NCBI GenBank assembly: GCA_003326205.1
Contig: LWTK01000001.1
Coordinates: 229,752-293,751, forward strand
DNA from: Nostoc sp. ATCC 43529
Lineage (GTDB): Bacteria > Cyanobacteriota > Cyanobacteriia > Cyanobacteriales > Nostocaceae
DNA: 64,000 nt
Reading direction: 5' to 3'
Shown: positions 28,878 through 37,941 of the stretch, in pieces
Numbering within the stretch: the first letter of the stretch is position 1
Layout: the number at the start of each line of letters is the position of its first letter
Position numbers and translations under genes: made by a program
Notes under the pieces: generated by a model
The model's input: the letters and a program-made list of their open reading frames with translations, nothing else
What the model was told of the DNA's origin: nothing
Databases searched by the model: none

Positions 28878-28893
28878 AACACAAAGACACTCC

Positions 28894-29664
28894 TTGCACC
28901 TTTCGATCACGTCTTTGTCTTCAGCCGAACGCTCTTTGTTACCTATGCAATCTCCATCTTCTTTTTCTGAGGCATCACGGCCTTTTTTAACTTGGCAACG
29001 GATTCTTGACTGGGCTCAGGAACACTACCGCTGCCGCACCTTCAGCAAAGATGAGCGCATTCCAGCCCGACCTGGATTGCTATATTTGGTGCAAAGGGGT
29101 GCAATCCGTATGGTAGGAACCGCCCAGGTTAGCGCCACTGCCAGCCAGCTAACGTCTCGACGAATCAACAGAACTCCAGAGGAAGCGTTCTTGGGTTTTG
29201 TTGGAGCGGGACAGCCCTTTGAAATTGTTGCTCAGTCACCATTCACACTCCAAGCTTACGCTCATGTTGACCAAACTGCGGTGCTGTGGATGTACTGGCA
29301 CGACTTAGATAACTGGCCTCACTTCCGCCGGGAAGTTATGGATGCCTTTAGATATCAGCACCAGCGTAAGCTGCTGTGGCTGAGTGCCTTGGGACAACGC
29401 CGCACAATTGACCGACTCTTGGGATTCCTCACATTGCTGATTGAGGAATATGGAGAGCCAGCAATGAGCGACACCGATCCCGATGTCATTCGTGGCTATT
29501 GTCTGCCTTTCCCCCTTACCCATGCCCAAATTGGTAGCGCGATTGGTTCGACTCGTGTCACCGTCACCCGCTTAATGGGCAAGCTGCGTCAACGTGGCTT
29601 AATCCTTACCCAAGGCGATAATCTCATTTGCTTACCAGCAGAGTCGATTAATAGAGCCAGCTAA
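28894..29664 (+). CDS. Crp/Fnr-family regulator, DevH-like
   Basis: Transcriptional regulator of 256 aa: an N-terminal cNMP-binding-like beta-barrel (about 40-160) and a C-terminal winged helix (about 170-250) with recognition helix in LTHAQIGSAIGSTRVTVTRLMGKLRQRGLI. The sensor has an unusual segment ATASQLTSRRINRTPEEAFL. From memory this matches DevH, a heterocyst-maturation regulator of Anabaena, and the NtcA-type site upstream agrees; orthology is not proven. It does not have the NtcA sensor sequence. It is followed by a convergent PstS-like gene. Confidence 0.82.
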   Translation: MHLSITSLSSAERSLLPMQSPSSFSEASRPFLTWQRILDWAQEHYRCRTFSKDERIPARPGLLYLVQRGAIRMVGTAQVSATASQLTSRRINRTPEEAFLGFVGAGQPFEIVAQSPFTLQAYAHVDQTAVLWMYWHDLDNWPHFRREVMDAFRYQHQRKLLWLSALGQRRTIDRLLGFLTLLIEEYGEPAMSDTDPDVIRGYCLPFPLTHAQIGSAIGSTRVTVTRLMGKLRQRGLILTQGDNLICLPAESINRAS

Positions 29665-29717
29665 AGCACAGTTCAGAGGGGCGATTTCCGCCACTCTGCC
29701 TGAATGCCATCGCAGTG

Positions 29718-30764
29718 TCAGCGAATTTTGACAAACCCAGCTTGGGTAATCAGTTCCTGCCCCTGCTCAGTCAGCAGTAAGTTGGCGTAAGCGACACCTG
29801 CTTGCTGCTCAGTCTGACCATTCTGTTTGACCACCACAAACAGATTGCGGGTAATGGGGTACTTTCCTGATTGAAAAGCCTCAATGTTTAACTTGTTCCG
29901 TTTACCAGGACATTCAGACGGGAGGACAAATGGTTCTTGGTAGGGAGCAATATATTGCCCTTGTGTACGCCCCAACGGCAAGGCTCTAATTGAACATTGA
30001 GGAATCACCTCTGGGGCAGAAGCGTAGTAAATGCCACCAGGACTACCAGCCAATTTTTGCAAGGCTTGGGTGGTTGTGGAGATAAATTCCACATTGGAGC
30101 TGAAAGCTTGACCACCCAAGATGTCTTGGACAAAAAGTTCTACCGTACCGCCATCAACAATTCGGCGGGAATAAGGCTTGATTGGAATATTGGAACCGCC
30201 CAACTGGCTCCAATTATTGATTTTGCCAGTGTAAATTGACTTTAACTGGTCTACCGTTAGTCCTGTTATGTTGAGGTTTGGGTTAACTGCAACTGCTAAA
30301 CCATCAATTGCTACAGGAATTTGTTTCAAAGCGAACCCACGCTGCTGGGCGCGGCTAAACTCTTGGTCTAAAATTGGTCGAGAAGACTGGGCAAAAGCTA
30401 ATTGACCATCTATCAGCGACTGTATACCAGTACCAGAACCAGGAGATGTATTGCTCGGTTCTACATAACGCAGCCTAAATTCTCCTCGCGCTGCTTGAAT
30501 TGCTGGGTCAACTATTAATCGAATTGGTGCCCAAGACGTACTGCCTCCGTAATTGAATAATCCAGTGGGAACATCCTGGACTGAGGTGAAACTGTTGGTA
30601 CTAGGTTGTGCTGATGGAGGTTGGGGTGTGTTGGTGCTACGAGAATTAATTTGATTTAGGTCAAGACCAGATTTTCTACTGAACCACCAAAAACCGCCAG
30701 CTATTAAGCCAACAGTAATTAGGATAGATAAAACAAGAATAAGTATTTCATTTTTTTGGGACAT
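29718..30764 (-). CDS. Phosphate-type ABC substrate-binding protein (PstS-like)
   Basis: PBP-like protein of 348 aa with an N-terminal membrane anchor (ILILVLSILITVGLIAGGFWWF), a Ser/Pro/Thr linker, then a PstS-type binding domain (about 65-348): GLFNYGGSTSWAPIRL, EPSNTSPGSGTGIQSLIDGQ, LAFAQSSRPI, IDGLAVAVNPNLNITGLT, IYTGKINNWSQLGG and PITRNLFVVVKQNG. The ligand is probably phosphate or another oxyanion. No pst permease genes adjoin it. A phosphate-sensing two-component system is present further right in the window (54.7-57.5 kb). Confidence 0.82.
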   Translation of the reverse strand: MSQKNEILILVLSILITVGLIAGGFWWFSRKSGLDLNQINSRSTNTPQPPSAQPSTNSFTSVQDVPTGLFNYGGSTSWAPIRLIVDPAIQAARGEFRLRYVEPSNTSPGSGTGIQSLIDGQLAFAQSSRPILDQEFSRAQQRGFALKQIPVAIDGLAVAVNPNLNITGLTVDQLKSIYTGKINNWSQLGGSNIPIKPYSRRIVDGGTVELFVQDILGGQAFSSNVEFISTTTQALQKLAGSPGGIYYASAPEVIPQCSIRALPLGRTQGQYIAPYQEPFVLPSECPGKRNKLNIEAFQSGKYPITRNLFVVVKQNGQTEQQAGVAYANLLLTEQGQELITQAGFVKIR

Positions 30765-30938
30765 AAAAATTACCCGTGTGTCCGTTTAATACTAGGAACT
30801 GGGCATGGGGTACAAGAGGTAGAGGTCTAGGGTGTGTTTTAAAACCTACTCTATCCTAAAAAATAAGCATCTTTGTGTAGTCACCATGAACATCAAGCCA
30901 GCCTTGAGGATGACTCTCGCACGTTTAGAAATCGCATT

Positions 30939-31457
30939 CTAACGCCCTAATCCTATCTTGTTTTGAGTACCCATCTGGATGCTGCATAAAGCTGGGCTTG
31001 TAGCAAAGTTACAAGTGTAGGTCGCTAAAGATTCTTTTTGATAATTAAATACCCGCATATTGTAGCCAAAGTTTCGTGCAGTGCTACCTAAACGATTGAC
31101 AAAATCATAGCGCTGCACATAGTCTAATAAGCTCCAAATTTGCTGATTGACTATCAAATCAACTCGCGCAGGTTCTTTTTCAAAAGCTGGATATGCTATC
31201 CAATTATCCAATAGCTTTTTCTCAGCATTTTGTTGTGCCCACCATAAACTGGGAACGGTTAATTGTGCTGAGTTAATGGTGTTAGCTGTGATTATATAGT
31301 CTGTTGGCTTGGTCAATAAATCTAGTTCTAAAGGCGCACTAGAAGGTCGTGGTATTGGGGATGTTTGTCCTAGTGAGGGCGGAACTATTAAAGCAGCGAG
31401 GCTAATAGTTAGTAGTAATGAAAATGATTTCTGACCGCACAATTTAGGTATATGCAT
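30939..31457 (-). CDS. Secreted hypothetical protein
   Basis: Protein of 172 aa with a signal peptide (LLLTISLAALIVPPSLGQ) and a short mature domain with LTVPSLWWAQQNAEKKLLDN and WSLLDYVQRYDFVNRLGSTA. It matches no family I recognise; cyanobacterial proteins of this type are annotated hypothetical. It is oriented like the methyltransferase gene, which lies just upstream by 47 bp, so the two may be cotranscribed. Confidence 0.75.
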   Translation of the reverse strand: MHIPKLCGQKSFSLLLTISLAALIVPPSLGQTSPIPRPSSAPLELDLLTKPTDYIITANTINSAQLTVPSLWWAQQNAEKKLLDNWIAYPAFEKEPARVDLIVNQQIWSLLDYVQRYDFVNRLGSTARNFGYNMRVFNYQKESLATYTCNFATSPALCSIQMGTQNKIGLGR

Positions 31458-31504
31458 AACTGATACTAATTCATAATTAAAACACGAGTAAAAATCCGCA
31501 CAAT

Positions 31505-32311
31505 CTAAATTTTAATTGCAACGATGCGAATTCTTCTATAGTCTGCTATCCAACTTCCTTGTTGATACAGTGTTGGCTTAAGATATTCTTCCACGACGCG
31601 AATTACTTGTATTTGTTGCTCCTCAGAAAGTCCTGTTAAAAAACTGCTGGCGAACATCCGAATCCAGTTTGCCATACCAGCTTCTTTTTCTGCTAAAGGA
31701 GTTGGACGAGCAAATAGGGTGCTATAGATGACATCGAAGCCTTGCTGTTCTAATAGGGTGGCGTATTCACCAATACTAGGAAAATACCAAGGATTTCGGC
31801 CTTGTGCGGGGATATTAATTGCTTCTAAAGCGTTGGATAAAGCTGTGGCGATCGCTTGCACATTCCCTTTACCACCAAATTCGGCGACAAAACGCCCTCC
31901 AGGTTTTAGCGCTTGATGTATGGAAGCGATCGCGCTGTCTGCTTGTTTCACCCAATGCAATACAGCGTTGGAAAACACAGCATCAAAAGGCTTTTCAACT
32001 TGAAAGTTACTGGCATCAGCAACATCAAAACCGATATGGGGATAGTTTTCTCTTGCCTTTTCAATCATCCCAGGTGCGCTATCAATTCCCCATACTTGGG
32101 CACCAGTTTGGGCAATTTTTTCTGTGAGTTGTCCAGTGCCACAGCCGAGATCTAAGATTGATTCTCCTGGCTGGGGATTGAGTAATTGCAACAAGTCCTC
32201 GCCATATTGCCAGACAAAGGCGTGTTTATCTTCGTAAAGGGAAGTATTCCAATTATTGCTTGTCGAAATATTATTCATAAACTCTGAAATTACAATGTGT
32301 TGATTCGCCAA
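31505..32311 (-). CDS. Class I SAM-dependent methyltransferase
   Basis: Methyltransferase of 268 aa; an in-frame ATG at 32278 is an alternative start. The SAM motif ILDLGCGTGQLTEKIA (about 50-65) is followed by VWGIDSAPGMIEKAR, FDVADASNF, FDAVFSNAVLHWV and LKPGGRFVAEFGG, as in trans-aconitate methyltransferase-like enzymes. The substrate is unknown. It diverges from a LysR regulator with 185 bp between, an arrangement in which the regulator often controls its neighbour. Confidence 0.88.
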   Translation of the reverse strand: MANQHIVISEFMNNISTSNNWNTSLYEDKHAFVWQYGEDLLQLLNPQPGESILDLGCGTGQLTEKIAQTGAQVWGIDSAPGMIEKARENYPHIGFDVADASNFQVEKPFDAVFSNAVLHWVKQADSAIASIHQALKPGGRFVAEFGGKGNVQAIATALSNALEAINIPAQGRNPWYFPSIGEYATLLEQQGFDVIYSTLFARPTPLAEKEAGMANWIRMFASSFLTGLSEEQQIQVIRVVEEYLKPTLYQQGSWIADYRRIRIVAIKI

Positions 32312-32496
32312 TCGTCAACTATCAGCTTGAGGTTAATGACCGAATTTTAGATTTTAAATTAGGGAAAAGCATTGTATCAATCTAAAATCCAAAATTGTTT
32401 GATTGTCTAATTATTAGAGTAGAAAACATTTTTAATGATGTCCAATATATATTTTGACCTTAACTAATATTTAAAAGATATGAGTTTAGGTAAAAG

Positions 32497-33384
32497 ATGG
32501 AACTACGACACTTGCGCTACTTTGTCATCTTGGCAGAGGAACTGCACTTTGGGCGGGCGGCAGAACGCTTGCATATTGCCCAACCTCCCCTGAGTCAACA
32601 AATTCGGCAACTAGAAGGGGAGTTGGGTTTTGAACTGTTTCACCGCACGAAACGAAATGTGCAGTTAACTCAAGCGGGACAAGTGTTTTTAGGTGAAGTC
32701 CAGCAAATTATGAGGCAATTACAACAGGCAATCCAAGTTGGGCAGCAAACCAGTAGGGGCGAAATTGGACAGTTAGTGGTTGGTTTTGTCAGTTCAGCCG
32801 CGTATAATATTTTGCCAACTATTCTGCGAAAGTTTCGTAGTTTGGTTCCTGGTGTGAGCTTAGAGTTACACGAATTAACTACAGATCAACAGTTAGAGTG
32901 GTTGCGAGAAGGTCGGATGGATGTGGGATTGCTGCGTCCACCTGTTGAAGAAAATAGATTTACTTGGGAAATCATTTTTGAGGAGTCGCTGATGGTGGCA
33001 CTACCTGAAGCACATTTGCTTACCAATCAATCGGATGTGTGTTTGACATCACTTGCCAATGAACCGTTTATTTTATTTCCCAGAATATTAGCACCAGGAC
33101 TCTACGACTTAATTATCAGCCTCTGCCAGCAAGCAGGTTTTAGTCCCAATGTTGCCCAGGAAGCTATCCAGATGCAAACAATTGTTAGTTTAGTAGCAGC
33201 CGAAATGGGTGTGGCGATCGTGCCAGCGTCTTTGCAAAATCTACAACGCACTGGGGTAGTTTATAAAAGTGTGCAAGAATCTACCCCAAAAGTGGGTATT
33301 GCGATGATTTGGCGAAAAAACGAAACATCCCCAATTGTACAGACGTTTGTGGAAATAGTTAGACAAGTTGATCGGCAGTGTTGA
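32497..33384 (+). CDS. LysR-family transcriptional regulator
   Basis: LysR-type regulator of 295 aa. The N-terminal winged helix (1-62) reads MELRHLRYFVILAEELHFGR, AAERLHIAQPPLSQQIRQLE; the effector domain (about 90-290) has GQLVVGFVSSAAYNILP, LREGRMDVGLLRPP and VAAEMGVAIVPAS. It resembles the BenM/CatM-type subgroup. The divergent methyltransferase is the most likely nearby target. Its stop lies 22 bp from the convergent U32 peptidase stop. Confidence 0.9.
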   Translation: MELRHLRYFVILAEELHFGRAAERLHIAQPPLSQQIRQLEGELGFELFHRTKRNVQLTQAGQVFLGEVQQIMRQLQQAIQVGQQTSRGEIGQLVVGFVSSAAYNILPTILRKFRSLVPGVSLELHELTTDQQLEWLREGRMDVGLLRPPVEENRFTWEIIFEESLMVALPEAHLLTNQSDVCLTSLANEPFILFPRILAPGLYDLIISLCQQAGFSPNVAQEAIQMQTIVSLVAAEMGVAIVPASLQNLQRTGVVYKSVQESTPKVGIAMIWRKNETSPIVQTFVEIVRQVDRQC

Positions 33385-33406
33385 ATTTAGAAGCTTGTAA
33401 CAATGA

Positions 33407-36121
33407 TTACCGCAATCCAGACACTCCCATAGGGCCACGAGTCACGCCTAGCTGATTTTGCAACTTCAACTCTCGCCATAGTTGGGAACCTGTAATTTCA
33501 CCTTGCAATAATTGACTGTAGCAATGTATTGTTTTACTCACTTGTTCTGGTGTTTCATCCACAAATTCGATGCGGAAGTGAGTTAAACCAAGTTCTATGA
33601 GACGTTGCACGTACTCGGCTCCAGTTTGAGCAGTGCCGTTAAATACAGTATTGCGGCAACCTACATCTGCTTTGAGGACGTGTTCGCTACCAACGCGGTC
33701 TTTTAATTTCACTTCATGCTTTTCGCAAGGTCGTCCACAGTTAGTGTGGTCTGTTCCCTGAGAGAGGAAAGCACAAAATACACAGTGTTCCATATGGAAC
33801 ATTGGCATATGTTGATGGATTGTCACTTCAAACCATTGGGGCGGGGAACTTGTAAGCAGGTCTTCTAGTTGAGTAATATTCAGATCGTAGGATGCGGTCA
33901 ATCTTTCCAAACCAAAACGTTGGTGAAAGTAGTCTGCTGTTAAAGGGTTGGCAACGTTGAGCGAAAAATCTCCAATACAACGGTCTTGGGCAAAAAATTG
34001 TAGTTGGTCATAGTTTCGCACTAGATAACCATCTGCTTCACAGGCGCGTACTTGCTGCAAAATCCAATTTTCCCCAGGTTTGGTAATTCGGGGTGGCGCA
34101 ACCCAGATGGTGGGGAGTGGGGAGTTAGGATTTAAGAGTGCTGAGTTATGAGTTAAAAGTGAAGAATTGTCTGTTTTGTTTTTTTGGTGTTGTTGGCGTA
34201 CTAAGTGTACGGCTTCTCGGTAGGCGCGGGGGTCTTCAAATTCGCAGTATAGTGTTTTGATACCAGTTTGCAGTGCGGCTTGGAGTTGCTTGAGGTTTCG
34301 TACCAAAACGATGAGTGAAGGAGATAAAGAAGGCGCAAATAGGGAAAATTTCACCGTTTCCGTATATCCTCGCGCCCCTGTGTCCTCTTTCTCCGTATCC
34401 CCTTGTCCCCTTGTCCCCGTGTCCTCTTTTTTAGGGAGTAAGTCTTGGAAGGAGACATTAGAACGTAATTGCCAACGTTTGGGTTGACTTCGTAATTCCT
34501 CCAACTGTGTCACGATGTCACGCCGCATCCGGTTTAATTCACTTACGGGTAGCATGATGGCATCGCTGAGGTGGTTGGTTAGGGTTCCCAGACAGAAGGG
34601 GGTGTTACCGAGACGACCGAATTGTTCTTGTAAACGGGCTGTATCGAGAGGTTTGGTGTGCGCTTCTACTAATGAAATAGCAGACTCTACTTGGACAATA
34701 TTACCAAGGCGATCGCGGGCGATTGCAATCAATGGCTGACCAACTTCTCCATAAATCTCCAAGTCAATGGGACGCTGGAATTGTGGGTTCTCGCCTGCAA
34801 AACTTTGACGCAGTTGCTTATCAAGTTCCGGGTCACTGGTTTTCCAAACCTTATCGCCCACATGTACTCGACGTAAGTTCAAATCATTTCTACCAAAGGT
34901 CAACAGAGTTTCCTTACCTTTGGACACCACCCCATACACGCGTCCGCCTTGTTCCTTCGCCTCTGGATGACCGCAGTCAAACACAATTCCATCTCCTGGT
35001 TTAACAGGCGCTTCCAATTTGATTGCTATCTGTTCGTTGTGGATGCGAGTAACTTCACCTAAGTAAACCCCACGTTTTTTACCAAAACGGGCATGAACTA
35101 ATTTCTGATTATTAATCCCGCTAAACCAGCCCGTGTATAGTCCACGAGAAAATGCCATCTCTAAGTTGTAGTGTTCCTGAGAAGCAGAAATTTGCCTTGA
35201 TACATTCTCCGCGTCCCCGCGTCCCCGCATCCCCGCGTCCAATTCTTCCATCACCCGATCCAAGGCTTGCCGATAAACACGGATAACATTAGCAACGTAC
35301 TCTGGGGCTTTGAGGCGGCCTTCGATTTTGAGAGAAGTTACCCCTGATTTCACCAAATCTGGCAAAACATCTAAGCCTGCAAGGTCTTGAGGACTGAGTA
35401 AATATTTGCGTTCGCGTAGCGTGTGCGAAGCACTCTCGCCTAAATCTACAATTTGACCATCAGCCATTAAATCATAAGGCATCCGGCAAGCTTGGGCGCA
35501 TTCACCACGATTTGCAGAACGTCCACCTAAAGCTTCACTCGTCAAACACTGACCGGAATACGCCACACACAAAGCACCGTGAACAAAAACTTCCAAAGGT
35601 AGCGATGTCTGCTGTTGGGAAATCTGATGCTGAATTTTATTGATTTCTTTGAGAGAACATTCACGCGCCAGTACGACTAATTGACAGCCAAGGGATTTGG
35701 CAAATTCCACCCCAGCCGCACTGGTAATTGTCATTTGCGTGGAAGCATGGATGGGAAAATCAGGTGAAAGGTGACAAATCAGACGACAGATACCAACATC
35801 TTGAACAATTACTGCATCCACACCCGCTGCAATAATCGTCCGGAGATATTGCTGGGCTTCTGCTAGTTCTTTAGGAAATATTAGTGTATTTACGGTGACA
35901 TAACCCTTTACACCCCGAAGATGGAGAAACTTCATCAAGCTGGGTAAGTCTGCTTCTGTGAAATTTTGCGCCCGCATTCTGGCGTTGAAGCGATCTAAAC
36001 CGAAGTAAATCGCATCCGCCCCATTTTCTACAGCAGCTTTAGCACATTCCCAATTACCTGCTGGCGCAAGTAGTTCGGGACGTTGAAAAGAAGGGGAGGA
36101 AGGGGAGCGATCGCTTTTCAT
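33407..36121 (-). CDS. U32-family peptidase / RlhA-like RNA-modification protein
   Basis: Protein of 904 aa. The N-terminal U32 domain (about 10-470) has PELLAPAGNWECAKAAVENG, FVHGALCVAYSGQCLTSEAL and GECAQACRMPYDLM; a DUF3656-type region follows, and the C-terminal part has CVFCAFLSQGTDHTNCGRPC. E. coli relatives (RlhA/YdcP, TrhP) hydroxylate 23S rRNA or tRNA, and the cysteines probably bind an Fe-S cluster; protease activity is doubtful. Three in-frame repeat-derived inserts are visible near residues 293-304, 560-600 and 645-672, each at a likely loop. This makes the protein longer than E. coli relatives. Confidence 0.85.
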   Translation of the reverse strand: MKSDRSPSSPSFQRPELLAPAGNWECAKAAVENGADAIYFGLDRFNARMRAQNFTEADLPSLMKFLHLRGVKGYVTVNTLIFPKELAEAQQYLRTIIAAGVDAVIVQDVGICRLICHLSPDFPIHASTQMTITSAAGVEFAKSLGCQLVVLARECSLKEINKIQHQISQQQTSLPLEVFVHGALCVAYSGQCLTSEALGGRSANRGECAQACRMPYDLMADGQIVDLGESASHTLRERKYLLSPQDLAGLDVLPDLVKSGVTSLKIEGRLKAPEYVANVIRVYRQALDRVMEELDAGMRGRGDAENVSRQISASQEHYNLEMAFSRGLYTGWFSGINNQKLVHARFGKKRGVYLGEVTRIHNEQIAIKLEAPVKPGDGIVFDCGHPEAKEQGGRVYGVVSKGKETLLTFGRNDLNLRRVHVGDKVWKTSDPELDKQLRQSFAGENPQFQRPIDLEIYGEVGQPLIAIARDRLGNIVQVESAISLVEAHTKPLDTARLQEQFGRLGNTPFCLGTLTNHLSDAIMLPVSELNRMRRDIVTQLEELRSQPKRWQLRSNVSFQDLLPKKEDTGTRGQGDTEKEDTGARGYTETVKFSLFAPSLSPSLIVLVRNLKQLQAALQTGIKTLYCEFEDPRAYREAVHLVRQQHQKNKTDNSSLLTHNSALLNPNSPLPTIWVAPPRITKPGENWILQQVRACEADGYLVRNYDQLQFFAQDRCIGDFSLNVANPLTADYFHQRFGLERLTASYDLNITQLEDLLTSSPPQWFEVTIHQHMPMFHMEHCVFCAFLSQGTDHTNCGRPCEKHEVKLKDRVGSEHVLKADVGCRNTVFNGTAQTGAEYVQRLIELGLTHFRIEFVDETPEQVSKTIHCYSQLLQGEITGSQLWRELKLQNQLGVTRGPMGVSGLR

Positions 36122-36318
36122 TAGACTTGGGGTTAACTAGCACCATAGCGATCTTACCTAAGTTGATGGGGGATGGTGGGGGCGATCGTTATTTCCTCTG
36201 TGGCAATTTCATTTTTCTTGAGAAAGGGCAAAAACAAGATGTAATGCTCAAAATCAATATTTTGTATACATTACCCAGTGAGAATAATTACACTTTTAAT
36301 TAGAGACTAAGTTTAAAT

Positions 36319-36480
36319 ATGAAATTAACTATGTCAAAAGAATCTGAAAGTTTAGTGCTATCTGATATTGACAGAGATTTATTTATATTTGTAATGCAAA
36401 ATCCGCCAGAACTGAAAGGAAAGCTCAAATCTGCTATTCAAAAATATAAGCATAAGTATGAGAAACGATGGAAGCTTTAG
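36319..36480 (+). CDS. Small hypothetical protein (53 aa)
   Basis: Short ORF starting MKLTMSKESESLVLSDIDRD and ending in a basic helix (LKSAIQKYKHKYEKRW). It has a plausible second start four codons in. The charged, helix-forming C-terminus is protein-like and the gene lies 95 bp upstream of the coiled-coil gene in the same direction. A small partner protein or antitoxin is possible, but no family was recognised. Confidence 0.45.
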   Translation: MKLTMSKESESLVLSDIDRDLFIFVMQNPPELKGKLKSAIQKYKHKYEKRWKL

Positions 36481-36575
36481 AAGTGTAAGTTAGGCGATCG
36501 CAAATATTTACAACGAGTGATACATCAAGATTATTGCTGGGAATACTGAAATTAAGTCTATTTTGACAACCAATT

Positions 36576-37913
36576 ATGGATAATTTTTTCACTCAGAAAC
36601 CCGAACCATATCCGTTTAAGGGAGGAGAGGCTTCGGAATACGAGGTGTTTATAGGTAAAGCAGGTACTTGGTGTACCCGGTATCGTGTTAGTGGAGAGAC
36701 AATTCAATCCGTTCAACCAGCTAATAATATGTTTAATATTGCTAATCTCGGAATAAATATACTCAATCTTGGTATAGGCATTTATAATGCTGCCCAACTT
36801 CACAAGGCTCAAAAGAAATTAGACCGAAATCATGAGCAGATTCAATCATGTGTTGACAAGTTAGACCGAAATCATAAACAAGTTCAAGTATTATCAGAAA
36901 AATTAGACCGAAATCATGAGGTGATTCAGTCATGTTTTAACAGTATTCAAAATGCCCTTGCTGTTCAACACCGAACTCTTGAATTATTAGTTTGTAATCA
37001 GTGCAACTTAACACAGCAAATGAATATTCTCCGTGAGGAGATGCGTACAGGTTTTCAAAATGTTGTAGAAGAAGTGAAAGATTTAGAAGCACGTAGACGT
37101 AGAGAAGAGTTTGAGACTAGAACCTTTAAACTACTCAAAGCTTATGAACGATTTAGCTATATACTGCCTGAATTACTTGAAGCAGATCAGCTTATTGAAA
37201 GAGCCGAAGATTTAGAAGCTTGGCTAAGAACTCAACTAAATCGCATTGATATAGGCAAACCGGAAAGATTACCACTAATGGTAGCTCTTGCCTTTAGTGT
37301 CAGAGCAAAAGCTGATGCCTTTGAAGCTAAAGGAGGAGATTACAAAACTTTTGCTACTAAAGATATTAGCCTACTAATAAATCAACTGTGTGATGAGGCT
37401 CGTGCATTCTGCGAGGGACAGAGTTTATATACTCTTGGAGTAGAAATGCCAGAAATACTTTACCAGTATGCTCTATTGAATCGTAGTCTACGTAAGGGAC
37501 GTAATTTACAAAGACAAGTAGACTATGAAGTGATTTTTTCGGCAGAGGAGGTAGCTTGGGATGATGGAATGCAAGAATTAAGAGAAATATTTAAACCTAA
37601 CATTGAACATACTGAATTTATAGGTGGCAATCAAGATATTAAGCTAAATACTATGGCAGACTACGATTGGTATATACGTTTTGCAAATCAAGATAGATCA
37701 ACTTTTAACATTCGCTCTCGTTCTTCAATAAAACTTTCTGATATTCTACGAAATATAGGTCATCCAGAACCTCAGACTGGAGGAATTGGAAAAACTACAC
37801 TCAATACTCTTATGTCTTTTGCTCTACCTAAAAGAGTCAATAAGATTTCACATATTATACAAGCAGAGTTTAAGCTAGAGACTCCCCCTAAACTTCTTGT
37901 GGCGTCAAACTGA
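36576..37913 (+). CDS. Unrecognised protein with hydrophobic helix and 14-residue coiled-coil repeats
   Basis: Protein of 445 aa. After an N-terminal beta-like segment (EASEYEVFIGKAGTWCTRYR) it has a Gly/Asn-rich hydrophobic stretch (about 51-71, NIANLGINILNLGIGIYNAA) and three 14-residue repeats at 81-94, 95-108 and 109-122, each starting KLDRNH. A coiled coil continues to about 185, then a helical C-terminal region (about 190-445) follows. There is no signal peptide. I recognise no family. The hydrophobic stretch could insert in a membrane or pack in the bundle. Flanking Uma2 and the small upstream ORF make an accessory or defence-type role possible, which is speculation. Confidence 0.7.
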   Translation: MDNFFTQKPEPYPFKGGEASEYEVFIGKAGTWCTRYRVSGETIQSVQPANNMFNIANLGINILNLGIGIYNAAQLHKAQKKLDRNHEQIQSCVDKLDRNHKQVQVLSEKLDRNHEVIQSCFNSIQNALAVQHRTLELLVCNQCNLTQQMNILREEMRTGFQNVVEEVKDLEARRRREEFETRTFKLLKAYERFSYILPELLEADQLIERAEDLEAWLRTQLNRIDIGKPERLPLMVALAFSVRAKADAFEAKGGDYKTFATKDISLLINQLCDEARAFCEGQSLYTLGVEMPEILYQYALLNRSLRKGRNLQRQVDYEVIFSAEEVAWDDGMQELREIFKPNIEHTEFIGGNQDIKLNTMADYDWYIRFANQDRSTFNIRSRSSIKLSDILRNIGHPEPQTGGIGKTTLNTLMSFALPKRVNKISHIIQAEFKLETPPKLLVASN

Positions 37914-37941
37914 TTTTTAGTCTTAGGGGTAATAAATTTTT

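Noticed and set aside
29718..30764. PstS-like protein as part of the SphRS operon
   Set aside because: It lies 24 kb away on the opposite strand; no shared operon is supported.
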